From Shimazuella alba (lineage in GTDB: Bacteria > Bacillota > Bacilli > Thermoactinomycetales > Thermoactinomycetaceae): a stretch of 64,000 nt of DNA. The position numbers were made by a program, and so were the translations under genes. The first letter of the stretch is position 1, and every line of letters starts with the position of its first letter. The stretch lies in the NCBI RefSeq assembly GCF_009831235.1, contig NZ_WUUL01000015.1, positions 16,620-80,619 of the forward strand. Direction: 5' to 3'. Under the pieces are notes generated by a model. It ran no database searches. It was not told the DNA's origin and saw only the letters and a list, made by a program, of their open reading frames with translations. This document shows positions 25,841 through 34,066 of this stretch, piece by piece.

Positions 25841-28321
25841 TTATACTTTCATCGTCTTTGTCTCGATATGTAGCTTTTTCGATCCGGGTCTGGTATCAAA
25901 AGCTTGTAGAAGTCTATCTTCCATGATGCAAATCTCCAATTCATTCACTCGTTTTTCAAGATCAGACATCAAGCATGTACCTGTTGGAAGATTTCTCACT
26001 TTTTGGATGTTGCTCTCATTTGCTTCAATACCGAGGATATGACATGCTGCTTCTGCTTCTTTGTTATCGCGACAACGGAAGACAAATCGACAACCTAAGT
26101 TAGAGCGAATCTCTTCTCCTAACATATCTTTTGCATTTTGACTAATCAGGTAGATCGCTGCGTTTTTACTTCTCCCTGTTCTTACTAATTCTTCTAAAAT
26201 AGTCCGTCCTTCACGTACTTTCGCTAATCGCCATGACTCATCAAATAACACCATCTTAAATTGATCAGAAGATTGATTAGAGAAACGACGGGAAAAATCA
26301 GAGATGGCCATTAACAAAGCAATTCCCATTCTACCGAAATCCGTCTGACTCTCTTCTGGTAATTGTAAATCTTCAATTTGTAATATGGTCAATGGTTTCG
26401 ACAGATCGATTGCTTCTTGGGTACCATCACCAAATAAAAGTTGTCCTTGACCCGAGGTAGCCAGATAACCGAGCACATCAATGATTTCTTCTAAACTATC
26501 TTGTCTTTTCTCAGGTAATTTCTGTACACCTTCTATCAAAACTTCTAATACCATAGTCATGGAGGGATTATCTGCTTTGATTACTTGGTCCACTACTTTT
26601 CCTAACACAATCGCTTCGTAAGTACCATCAGCTGCACGTGCTAAAAATTGAAGTATTCGCTTTGCCGTCTCTGCCGCAGCAAATTTGTCTGATTGTGTTT
26701 TTGCACCCATAAGTGGATCCAATTTTCCACGATCCGCTTCGCCAGAACGAAGGGTAATCGTGTTTGTGATAGGAGCTAGTTCAGGTAACACATCGGGCCA
26801 GTGTGCTCTCTCATCTTTTGGATCGAAAATGAGTACTTTTGAACCTTTTAGTAAGGCTTGATATGCTAATAGATTGGCTCCTAATGACTTCCCTGCACCT
26901 AAGGAACCAATAAAAGCAGCAGAAGCTGTAGTGCTTAATTTTTTATCTTTTGGTCCACGATCATGTTCAAAAAAGACCGGTAAGTTTTTAGACATCCCAA
27001 TAAAAAATCCTTGGTTATCTCCCAATTGTCTTACGGCTCCTAACATACTTGCTGCAGCTGCTGTTGGGTCCATATGATGAATATAATCCGTTATATAACG
27101 TTTACTCCCAGGTAAAAATTCATTAAACCCACGCCACTGATCACCATAAGGTATTTCGATTTGCACCAGCATCTCACTGTACAGATCTTTTACTAATTGG
27201 ATACGAAGTTGCAATTCATCTTTGCTTTTAGCAGAAACGCATAAAACAATTGATGTTGTCAGTAGTGGAAATTTATCTACACGCAGATTATTTTCAAGCT
27301 CCAATGCTTCTTGCCTACTATTTAATATATGAAAAGAGGTAGCTTCTCCACTTTCCGTCGCATGTTCATCTTCTGCTTTTAACTCTTTTTTCTTGTTTTG
27401 AACTTGAGAGAGTGCTTTTCGATATTCAATCGTCTCTGTTCTGACAGAAGCCTCAACAGGAAATGGTAATTTTCCGAGTGAATAAAGCCATTCTGTACCA
27501 GGAAACGGAGCTTTGTCTGGAATATGAGAGATCGTCAGAAATGCCATATAACCAAGACGCGGCTTTCCAGATACAAATTGCTCTACTACCAATTGCCGAC
27601 CACCGGATCCATCAAAACGTCCTTCTGTCAGCGTCAAAATATCGCGGGTTGGTCGAATGGCTTTCTTCCCTTTCACTTCGACAGGAATTGCTTTTGGTTT
27701 CCATTGGTATCTGCCGGGTGGATCACCTATTCCTCGATAAAACCCTCTGCGTATCAGCCATTCCAGCTCACTTGTTTTTAATCTTTGTACAGACAAAAAA
27801 CCATTTAAACGAGAAAAAATAGTTTCCTCCTGAATCTGATATGCTAACATTTCCTCTTCTAAAATCTCTGGATAATCTGTTCCGGAACTATTTAGGAGAT
27901 ATCTTCTAAAATCTTTCCATGCATATGACATTTCTTTTAACAGAGATAGTCCAGATACTTGCGTTTCTTTTAATTTTATGCCAATAAAAAATCGATATTG
28001 GTTTAATTCTTTTTCTTTCAGATGATTGACACTCGCTTGAATATGATCCTCCCCAGCTTGGAGGAGATTCGATGCCAACGATTGTTTCATGAATAGTTTT
28101 TTCTCTTCTAAATCCTGCGAGACGGGAATCATTAACGAATGAATATCCACATTCATATTCCAATAAAAAGCCTCCAATTTCCCATGGAGGCTAAGTTTGT
28201 CATCAACTTTGAGGTAATCATAGGTATAGCCTGCAAGTTCATAATAGGCTGTAACTGTTCCATCTTGGGCAAAAACAATATTTTTTTCAAAATATTTAAG
28301 CGGAAAAGGAAAGGTGCTCAA
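25841..28321 (-). CDS. VirB4-like conjugation ATPase
   Basis: An 826-residue ATPase. Residues about 1-400 are the VirB4 N-terminal domain; Walker A GSLGAGKS is at 472-479; Walker B is in MVLFDESWRLA; SKNAAIYLISQNAKD and the LGCRFVFRCRD arginine region follow. VirB4 is the essential energiser of type IV secretion. The start is a TTG overlapping the TGA of tcpE (TTGA), with GGAGGTGA upstream in the tcpE end, so the two are translationally coupled. Length and motifs look intact, unlike the VirD4-like partner. Confidence 0.93.
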   Translation of the reverse strand: MSTFPFPLKYFEKNIVFAQDGTVTAYYELAGYTYDYLKVDDKLSLHGKLEAFYWNMNVDIHSLMIPVSQDLEEKKLFMKQSLASNLLQAGEDHIQASVNHLKEKELNQYRFFIGIKLKETQVSGLSLLKEMSYAWKDFRRYLLNSSGTDYPEILEEEMLAYQIQEETIFSRLNGFLSVQRLKTSELEWLIRRGFYRGIGDPPGRYQWKPKAIPVEVKGKKAIRPTRDILTLTEGRFDGSGGRQLVVEQFVSGKPRLGYMAFLTISHIPDKAPFPGTEWLYSLGKLPFPVEASVRTETIEYRKALSQVQNKKKELKAEDEHATESGEATSFHILNSRQEALELENNLRVDKFPLLTTSIVLCVSAKSKDELQLRIQLVKDLYSEMLVQIEIPYGDQWRGFNEFLPGSKRYITDYIHHMDPTAAAASMLGAVRQLGDNQGFFIGMSKNLPVFFEHDRGPKDKKLSTTASAAFIGSLGAGKSLGANLLAYQALLKGSKVLIFDPKDERAHWPDVLPELAPITNTITLRSGEADRGKLDPLMGAKTQSDKFAAAETAKRILQFLARAADGTYEAIVLGKVVDQVIKADNPSMTMVLEVLIEGVQKLPEKRQDSLEEIIDVLGYLATSGQGQLLFGDGTQEAIDLSKPLTILQIEDLQLPEESQTDFGRMGIALLMAISDFSRRFSNQSSDQFKMVLFDESWRLAKVREGRTILEELVRTGRSKNAAIYLISQNAKDMLGEEIRSNLGCRFVFRCRDNKEAEAACHILGIEANESNIQKVRNLPTGTCLMSDLEKRVNELEICIMEDRLLQAFDTRPGSKKLHIETKTMKV

Positions 28322-28719
28322 ATATTGTCACCTCCACTGTCAAAACGAAAAGAAACTTCACCTTCATATTGGTACTTTTCGTTAGGTGTCTTCTCTAATT
28401 TTTGATAACGAGCAAAATGATGATGAGATAATAGATGTTCAAAATAACGAAAAAGAAAACGATGAGGTGCTTTACCATCCAAAGTTTTACGTGTAAAAAA
28501 CCATGAAACCAGAATGGGAATCCCTACAAATTTTAAGAGATAGTAATTACCAAACCAACTGAGAATTGGTAACGTATTTAAAAGCAACATGACGAATAGT
28601 GCCCCTACAAAAAAAGCCAATTGCCGATAAGAAACAGGAATCGGCAAAGGAATTCCTTGTATATTATAGACAGTCTTCTCTATGCGAAATACTTGGTTGT
28701 ATATCCGGATATGTTTCAT
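28318..28719 (-). CDS. TcpE-family conjugal transfer protein
   Basis: A 133-residue protein with two adjacent membrane helices (about 33-75) followed by a cytoplasmic tail ending in a predicted beta strand. The N-terminal IRIYNQVFRIEKTVYNIQGI and the DGKAPHRFLFRYFEHLL segment are typical of TcpE (VirB3-like) proteins of Gram-positive conjugation systems. It overlaps both neighbours by 4 bp, indicating tight coupling. Confidence 0.85.
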   Translation of the reverse strand: MKHIRIYNQVFRIEKTVYNIQGIPLPIPVSYRQLAFFVGALFVMLLLNTLPILSWFGNYYLLKFVGIPILVSWFFTRKTLDGKAPHRFLFRYFEHLLSHHHFARYQKLEKTPNEKYQYEGEVSFRFDSGGDNI

Positions 28720-28973
28720 TTTAGATAAGCCTCAAATAGCCATTGGAATCCATTTTCTCCTAACTGTGTTACAAAATCAGGTCTAAATACAAACACGCTC
28801 ACCAGCATTGCAAAGAGAACAAATCCTAAAAAAGCTGTAAATGCTCTTTTCCAAAAAAGAGTTACACTGACAAATATAACAATAAGCATAAAAATAGCAC
28901 CAATCTCATTGCCTAATGATTCTTCTAATTTCTTACCGGGCCCCTGAGCAGCCAACCATATTAGGGTATTCAT
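28716..28973 (-). CDS. TcpD-like small membrane protein
   Basis: An 85-residue protein with two membrane helices (about 25-41 and 45-67) and a short amphipathic tail. Size, position directly upstream of tcpE and topology match the TcpD/VirB2-like subunits of clostridial and ICE conjugation loci. AAGGAG precedes the ATG, and its stop overlaps the tcpE start. Confidence 0.7.
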   Translation of the reverse strand: MNTLIWLAAQGPGKKLEESLGNEIGAIFMLIVIFVSVTLFWKRAFTAFLGFVLFAMLVSVFVFRPDFVTQLGENGFQWLFEAYLK

Positions 28974-28977
28974 ACCT

Positions 28978-29862
28978 TTATATCTCTCCTTGTTTCATGG
29001 ATATAACATACCAACGATCTGTTTCTTTCACTAACGTAAATACATAGTGACTTACCAGCTGTACTCCTGTCTGTACATCTTCTAACGTAACGTCACAATT
29101 AACAATATAGGTATCATCGACTTGGGAGACAGACAAACCATCCATACTGACAAAGCTCTGAATCGACGTTAACCCAGCAGAAGCTTGTTTATTTTTGAAA
29201 TAATAAGCAATCTCTTGCGGTTCACCGTTCGTATACACCTTCCAGAATGTTTGCATAAAATTTTCCGCTTGATTGGCAATTTCTCCAGAAACTGGACTTC
29301 CACTAGTGACAGGCTCTTTTGCTGCAATATCCCGAGCAACAGGAGGTGGAATGAGATAAGGAAAATCAACAACTCGAAATGAGTCACCAGCTTGTTTGAT
29401 CGGAACAACAAGATAACGATCCACTCTTTTTTGATCTGACTGATTTGTTGTATTTGTCAATATGGTTTCCGCATATACAGTGACTTCCTTTACACCGTCG
29501 CCACGATCTTTAACTTGCCATGCGTTTATATTTTGAGTATACGAATTATATTTCGTTGTTTTCATATTCAATCCAGCTTGTGAATCAATGCTGCTAATCA
29601 AGAAAGATTGTAGTCGTTGCTTTCGACTCTCTTCTTTTCCAAGGGTCCAGAAGAAGTATTCCTTGGTAAACTGTTCGGCAAAAGCAAGTTCTTTTGTATT
29701 ATTAACGGGAGCTTTTTGCTCGTCTGTTGCTTGTACTCTCCTTGGCTCTATTGGTATGAGACCAAACTGAATAGACCAAGCAATGGTCGAACTCAGAGCA
29801 GTATATACTAGCAACCCCCAAAACAATGTACGAGTCATCCTCTGTTTGCTTAAACGTTTCAT
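28978..29862 (-). CDS. TcpC-family conjugal transfer protein (VirB8-like)
   Basis: A 294-residue bitopic protein: one N-terminal membrane helix (about residues 13-33), then two extracytoplasmic NTF2-like domains (about 50-180 and 190-294). TcpC proteins are the periplasmic-facing scaffold of Gram-positive T4SS, equivalent to VirB8. GAGGAGAA precedes the ATG by about 10 nt. The gene sits 4 bp upstream of the TcpD-like gene. Confidence 0.87.
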   Translation of the reverse strand: MKRLSKQRMTRTLFWGLLVYTALSSTIAWSIQFGLIPIEPRRVQATDEQKAPVNNTKELAFAEQFTKEYFFWTLGKEESRKQRLQSFLISSIDSQAGLNMKTTKYNSYTQNINAWQVKDRGDGVKEVTVYAETILTNTTNQSDQKRVDRYLVVPIKQAGDSFRVVDFPYLIPPPVARDIAAKEPVTSGSPVSGEIANQAENFMQTFWKVYTNGEPQEIAYYFKNKQASAGLTSIQSFVSMDGLSVSQVDDTYIVNCDVTLEDVQTGVQLVSHYVFTLVKETDRWYVISMKQGEI

Positions 29863-29884
29863 GGATGAAAATTCTCCTCTAAAT

Positions 29885-30481
29885 TTACTTCACTAATATT
29901 GCTTCCATTATGTAACGTTTCGGAGCAGGTCCAATAAAAGTAAATGGGTAGCAGGTTGCCAAAGTCAAAATCGGTTCATCTCGAGAAACAATTACCGTAC
30001 GATCATCTGAATCAGTAATCCACATTTTTCGAATTCGGTAAGTAAATACCCCTTGCTTTGTCGAAACTTGGAGTAGATCTCCTTTTTTCAACTGTCCCAT
30101 CTTTCGGAAAACGGTATCGCGATGACCAGCAATAACACAGTTATCGCCTTCACCTGGTAGTACACTTCCTGCATAATGACCTGCCCCTACACTCAACTCA
30201 TCTTCATGTGTACCCTCTATTACTGGAATTTTCACCTGTAATCGAGGAATGATTAAATCAGCAAAATGCTGGCCTTTAGTAGGTCTTTGATCGTTCGGAA
30301 CAACGATAGGCAGAGTTTCTTTTGTTGTTAGATTGGTAATGTTTTCTTGTTTTACAATCTCCGCAGATGATAAATTAGATTCATTATTTTGTAATTTTTG
30401 GAAGTAAAGAATAAGCGAGTAGCTTCCATATGCTACTCCTGCTGTAACAAACATCAGAGCAATTATACGGTCCCATTTCAT
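29885..30481 (-). CDS. Class D-type sortase
   Basis: A 198-residue membrane-anchored transpeptidase. After an N-terminal helix (about 7-27) come the sortase active-site residues H120 (AGHRDT), C177 (TLATCYPF) and R189 (APKRYIME). Sortases cleave LPxTG-like signals and attach proteins to the cell wall. The start immediately follows the stop of the LPETA protein gene (TAA-ATG), so this enzyme and its probable substrate are coupled. Class D is inferred from the TLATC motif and single N-terminal anchor. Confidence 0.92.
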   Translation of the reverse strand: MKWDRIIALMFVTAGVAYGSYSLILYFQKLQNNESNLSSAEIVKQENITNLTTKETLPIVVPNDQRPTKGQHFADLIIPRLQVKIPVIEGTHEDELSVGAGHYAGSVLPGEGDNCVIAGHRDTVFRKMGQLKKGDLLQVSTKQGVFTYRIRKMWITDSDDRTVIVSRDEPILTLATCYPFTFIGPAPKRYIMEAILVK

Positions 30482-31324
30482 TTATGATTTTGCTCGCTTA
30501 CGTTTCAATAATAATGCTCCAGCTAATGCCATCCCTGCACCTAGAGCAACCTGATTTAGATCATCTCCTGCTGTCTCTGGAAGCTCTCCACCTTCCTCTG
30601 TCACAGGGAGTATTACATCATTTTGTGAAGTAGGTGTGTTTTCTGCTGGTTTCTTTTCTTGTTTTTCCACTTTTTGTTCTTTGATAACATCTGTTTTTGC
30701 TTCTTTTTCATTTGTAGGAGGTATAGCTGACTTTTCTTCTTTTTGTTTTGATTTAGATGAGTCCTTTGTTACTGGTTTTTGTTCGGCAGATGGTGTTTTG
30801 TTTGATTCTTTTTTGTTAGATGTTGATGCTTTTTCATCTGAATTCGTTTTTTCTTCAGCTTTTTGTGGTACTTTTTCTTTCTCAGAAACCTTTGTTTCCT
30901 TTTGTTTGGAAGTTTCGCTACTACCCTCTTCTATGTGTTTTTGCTTATTATTACTGTTTTCGGGTTGCTGCTTGTTCACATCTGATGCAGGTTCATCTAA
31001 TGGTGGATTTGTTGGTATAATCTCATCCGATTTGTTTTGTGGAGTCTCCTGTTGCTGCAATGGAGCTTTGTTCTCTAACTCCACTTTCGAAGGCGGTTCA
31101 TCTAATGGGGCTTTGTGATTTTCTTGATCATCTAAAGAATTGGCAAATGCACTACCCACACTAGAAGTCAATCCAGTAACCAAGCAAAGGGAAAGAATTG
31201 CTGTATTAGATACCTGACTCAATTCATTTTTTCGCTTGCGAAACTTCCTGGGGCGATGATGTAATAGCGGATCTTCTTCTTCCACTCGAAATGATTCCAA
31301 TACTCGTTTTGGATCCTTTTGCAA
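30482..31324 (-). CDS. Cell-wall-anchored LPETA protein, first gene of T4SS-like operon
   Basis: A 280-residue protein. The start TTG at 31324 lies 7 nt after GAAGGAGG; the open frame to 31396 lacks a ribosome site. A basic 35-residue leader precedes a hydrophobic signal (TAILSLCLVTGLTSSVGSAFA). Residues about 70-235 are a low-complexity Lys/Glu/Ser/Pro stalk. The C-terminus has the sorting signal LPETA, a hydrophobic stretch and KRKRAKS. It should be anchored by the neighbouring sortase and may act as a surface adhesin or stalk for the secretion machine; this role is inference. Confidence 0.85.
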   Translation of the reverse strand: MQKDPKRVLESFRVEEEDPLLHHRPRKFRKRKNELSQVSNTAILSLCLVTGLTSSVGSAFANSLDDQENHKAPLDEPPSKVELENKAPLQQQETPQNKSDEIIPTNPPLDEPASDVNKQQPENSNNKQKHIEEGSSETSKQKETKVSEKEKVPQKAEEKTNSDEKASTSNKKESNKTPSAEQKPVTKDSSKSKQKEEKSAIPPTNEKEAKTDVIKEQKVEKQEKKPAENTPTSQNDVILPVTEEGGELPETAGDDLNQVALGAGMALAGALLLKRKRAKS

Positions 31325-31463
31325 CAGAATGCCTCCTTCAAAATCTGAGCGAAAAAAGATTTGGTAAATGAAACCAAATCTTGAAATTGTCATCATTCAG
31401 CAAATTTCATCTATCCTGCTTTGAATTATGAAAAAAGTAGAACTAAATGTGCGTCTTTTCTCT

Positions 31464-31493
31464 ATATTATTACAGATCAAGACCCTATTTCAA
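31464..31493 (-). promoter_or_regulatory. Putative sigma-A promoter of the T4SS-like operon
   Basis: On the minus strand TTGAAA (31493-31488) and TAATAT (31469-31464) are 18 bp apart. They lie about 140 bp upstream of the first gene. Confidence 0.5.
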
Positions 31494-31540
31494 CACTTTT
31501 TCATATTTTTTGGAGATTAGGACTTGACAAATGACCTTTT

Positions 31541-31553
31541 CATTCGACAATTT
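31541..31553. promoter_or_regulatory. Candidate Spo0A box upstream of the T4SS-like operon
   Basis: The minus strand reads AAATTGTCGAATG, sharing the core TTGTCGAA with the 0A box consensus TTTGTCRAA at eight of nine positions. It lies about 50 bp upstream of the putative -35 element. The same 13 bases recur at 35195. Confidence 0.35.
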
Positions 31554-31580
31554 TTTTCTTGTGTTCTTATTAAACATGAA

Positions 31581-31613
31581 AATAGCCTTCCTTTTCTTAC
31601 TAAGAAGGCTATT
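31581..31613 (-). terminator. Terminator of the SRPBCC gene
   Basis: A 10-bp stem AATAGCCTTC / GAAGGCTATT has a 13-base loop. On the minus strand it is followed by TTC and an AT-rich stretch. It lies 10 bp past the stop at 31623. Confidence 0.75.
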
Positions 31614-31622
31614 GGACAAAAC

Positions 31623-32093
31623 TTAATTTTCGCCAATTGGTAAAAATATTTTTTTTATTTTCTTTTTTCTGTACTGGAATATATCGTTCACTTTATTTTT
31701 CACTAATAGTGGATGAAACAATCTTCCAATTGGACCTAGTGGTAATGCATAATGAACAATATCTGTCATCTCCACACTGCTATGTAATTGTCTAAAATGA
31801 TGCTGGTGATGCCAAAAAGCATATGGTCCAAAACGTTGTTCATCTACAAAATATTCTTTATCTTTGACTTGTGTTATTTCCGTGACCCAAGTAAGAGGGA
31901 TCCGTGCAATCGGTTTTATCTGATATGTAATAATAAGCCCCGGATAAATCTTCTCAGCAAGAGAACTCGTTAATCGAAATTTTAACCAACTAGGTGTCAT
32001 CTCTGAAAGATTAACAGGGTTAGAAAAATAAGCCCATGCCTCATCCAATGAAATATTTAAATGCTGTGTATGTTCCATTCGATATATTTTCAT
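31623..32093 (-). CDS. SRPBCC-family ligand-binding protein
   Basis: A 156-residue protein with the START/Bet v 1-like fold: it begins MEHTQHLNISLDEAWAYFSNP, and has the FGPYAFWHHQHHFRQL and MTDIVHYALPLGPIG strands. The family binds hydrophobic ligands; this subgroup often sits beside TIGR01777 epimerase genes, as here. AAAGGAGTG precedes the ATG. It is downstream of tspO, 12 bp apart. The function is unknown. Confidence 0.85.
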   Translation of the reverse strand: MKIYRMEHTQHLNISLDEAWAYFSNPVNLSEMTPSWLKFRLTSSLAEKIYPGLIITYQIKPIARIPLTWVTEITQVKDKEYFVDEQRFGPYAFWHHQHHFRQLHSSVEMTDIVHYALPLGPIGRLFHPLLVKNKVNDIFQYRKKKIKKIFLPIGEN

Positions 32094-32105
32094 TTGTCAC
32101 TCCTT

Positions 32106-32594
32106 TTAGACTGGATTTAGCATCCATATTGATAAATTTAATAACGTTGTAAATAGTACCCAAATGGCATACGGAACAAATAACAGAGCTGACCATTTCG
32201 ATAGATTTCGGGAAATGACAATGTAATAAAATATCGTACACAGCAAACAAACACTATCAAATAACGCTAGTACAGGTGAATGCAATCCAAAGAACAAGCC
32301 CGTCCATAACAGATTTAAGGCTAACTGAGCGACAAAAACTTGTAAAACAAATTTGCGGATAGGCGATTTCTCTCGCGTATATACAAGCCAACCGGAAATT
32401 GCGATAAGAATATAAAGAACCATCCATACAGGACCAAATACCCAAGCCGGTGGTTGGTATGTCGGTTTTTGCAAGCTGTCAAACCAGCTTTTATCGGCTA
32501 CATCTGTAAATAACGTCCCTGAGAGTGCAACTAGAAAACAGATAGATAAAAAAGCTACAAATGAGAGTATCGCATGCCTATGCTCCTTCATCAT
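32106..32594 (-). CDS. tspO: TspO/MBR family protein
   Basis: A 162-residue protein with five membrane helices and the family motifs WFDSLQKPTYQPPAWVFGPVW (first loop) and NLLWTGLFF. TspO proteins bind porphyrins and influence stress or tetrapyrrole homeostasis. Two adjacent in-frame ATGs follow GGGGGAGG; either may be used. It belongs to a likely operon with the TIGR01777 and SRPBCC genes. Confidence 0.92.
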   Translation of the reverse strand: MMKEHRHAILSFVAFLSICFLVALSGTLFTDVADKSWFDSLQKPTYQPPAWVFGPVWMVLYILIAISGWLVYTREKSPIRKFVLQVFVAQLALNLLWTGLFFGLHSPVLALFDSVCLLCTIFYYIVISRNLSKWSALLFVPYAIWVLFTTLLNLSIWMLNPV

Positions 32595-32604
32595 CCTCCC
32601 CCTT

Positions 32605-33507
32605 CTAGTTGTTAAACATATGCTCCAGGGTTCGTTTTAAGTCCGAATGCTGAAAAGTATATCCGCTATGTTTTAATTTTCTTGGCGAAACTCTACTTCC
32701 TTCAATCAATAATTCATCTGCCATTTGACCATATAACAGCTTTAACAAGAACGTTGGAATCGGCAACAGCGTAGGTCGCTTGAGTACTTTGCCTAATGTT
32801 TTCGTAAATCGATAGTTGGTAACAGGTTCAGGACTTACTACATTCACTGCCCCTACCACATCTTCTTTTTCGATCAAAAACTGAATAATAGAAGGTAACT
32901 CATCCAAAGCAACCCAGCTCAAAATTTGTCGTCCGGTTCCGATTTTCCCTCCTAATCCCAATTGAAAGGGAAATAGCATCTTTCTTAGTGCACCGGAATG
33001 TGTATCTAAAACCACTCCAAAACGCATGTGAACAACACGAATCCCCTTCTCTTCTGCAGACTGGGTTGCATTTTCCCATTTCGTTACTACCTCTGGTAAA
33101 AAACCCTTGCCTTGTTCGCTATTCTCATCTAGGGAAGAGGATCCAGGATGATTACCGTAATAACCGATCGCAGAAGCTGAAAGCAAGCATCTTGGTGGAT
33201 TTTTCAAACGAGCTAAAGAAGTAGATAGTAAGTGTGTACCATCCACTCTACTCTTTTCAATCTTCTCTTTCTGCTTTTTGCTCCATCGCTTGCTGATATT
33301 CTCTCCTGCAAGATGGATCACCACATCCATACCATCTAGTTGTTGTAAATCGATAAATTGTTTTTCGGGGTCCCATGAAATGGTAGGTTCTTTAAAATTT
33401 GCATTTCGTGAACGAATCACACGAAAAATATGATGTCCCTGTTCCTGTAAGGAGTGAACCAAACGTTGTCCTACCATTCCCGTAGAACCAGTGATTGCAA
33501 TTTTCAA
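32605..33507 (-). CDS. TIGR01777-family NAD(P)-binding epimerase-like protein
   Basis: A 300-residue extended short-chain dehydrogenase/reductase. The Rossmann glycine motif GSTGMVGQRL is at the start; VIHLAGENISKRWSKKQKE, SASAIGYYG (active-site YxxxK equivalent degenerate) and the C-terminal DUF1731 region follow. Bacillus YfhF and E. coli YfcH are relatives. The start is TTG at 33507, after GGAGGGG. The reaction is unknown. It is the first gene of a three-gene minus-strand group. Confidence 0.92.
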   Translation of the reverse strand: MKIAITGSTGMVGQRLVHSLQEQGHHIFRVIRSRNANFKEPTISWDPEKQFIDLQQLDGMDVVIHLAGENISKRWSKKQKEKIEKSRVDGTHLLSTSLARLKNPPRCLLSASAIGYYGNHPGSSSLDENSEQGKGFLPEVVTKWENATQSAEEKGIRVVHMRFGVVLDTHSGALRKMLFPFQLGLGGKIGTGRQILSWVALDELPSIIQFLIEKEDVVGAVNVVSPEPVTNYRFTKTLGKVLKRPTLLPIPTFLLKLLYGQMADELLIEGSRVSPRKLKHSGYTFQHSDLKRTLEHMFNN

Positions 33508-33574
33508 GAAATCCCCTCCATATCACACTTTTCAATTTCCCATACTTTCCCTAATTATGACAAAATATCCTATG

Positions 33575-34003
33575 TTATATTTTCTCCCATGATTCTATTT
33601 CCCCTTCTACTAGGAAAAATAATGGATGTATTTCCATCTCCTCCTCATAAATAATAACTCCCATCTGTTCAGGAGCTCTGCCTTTTAATTTCTCTAAAAG
33701 CCAGTCTCTTTCATATTTTACTTGTCCTTTTGTTACTGGAATCAAACTGGATGTACGAGGAGAGCCTATCTTACTTTCATCAAAATCATGCCCTCTCACC
33801 AAAGCATGTTGATGAATGGCACTTAAATAAGTTCCTATAGCCGATAAAGGGGACGGGTGTCGTTTAAAACGATCTAGCTGTGGATGGTTTTTATAACCTT
33901 TGGTGTTTCCTTGAAGTACAGCCTGCGCGAGCAGTGTTTCCCTCCATAACGCAACCAACCCTTTTGTATCCAAATATTTGGGATGGATACTCCATAACCG
34001 CAT
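33575..34003 (-). CDS. Pyrimidine-dimer DNA glycosylase (T4 endonuclease V family)
   Basis: A 142-residue helical protein beginning MRLWSIHPKYLDTKGLVALW, with the T4 endonuclease V-type core HPQLDRFKRHPSPLSAIGTY. The family excises UV-induced pyrimidine dimers with an AP-lyase step. The start at 34003 (ATGCGG) follows GAGGTG; the in-frame GTG at 34012 is inside that site. A palindrome lies 26 bp upstream and may regulate it. The protein differs from T4 DenV outside the core; the exact lesion is inferred. Confidence 0.85.
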   Translation of the reverse strand: MRLWSIHPKYLDTKGLVALWRETLLAQAVLQGNTKGYKNHPQLDRFKRHPSPLSAIGTYLSAIHQHALVRGHDFDESKIGSPRTSSLIPVTKGQVKYERDWLLEKLKGRAPEQMGVIIYEEEMEIHPLFFLVEGEIESWEKI

Positions 34004-34028
34004 AAAAAACACCTCATTTTGAATATAT

Positions 34029-34046
34029 TTACATTTACAAATGTAA
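34029..34046. promoter_or_regulatory. Palindrome upstream of dimer glycosylase gene
   Basis: TTACATTT-AC-AAATGTAA is a perfect 8-bp inverted repeat in the 62-bp gap between the yfkAB-like stop and the glycosylase start. It could be an operator. It does not match the LexA consensus. Confidence 0.4.
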
Positions 34047-34047
34047 G

Positions 34048-34066
34048 AAAACCCCGCTTATGGGGC
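34048..34066 (-). terminator. Terminator of yfkAB-like gene
   Basis: On the minus strand CCCC-ATAAGC-GGGG is followed by TTTTC, immediately past the stop at 34066. The stem is short but GC-rich. Confidence 0.6.

Noticed and set aside
30636..31118. Plus-strand 160-codon Phe/Ser/Cys-rich frame
   Set aside because: Shadow of the low-complexity Lys/Glu stalk protein on the other strand, with no ribosome site.
21355..31324. Complete integrative conjugative element
   Set aside because: No relaxase, integrase, replication gene or flanking direct repeats were found, so only the transfer-machine operon is claimed.
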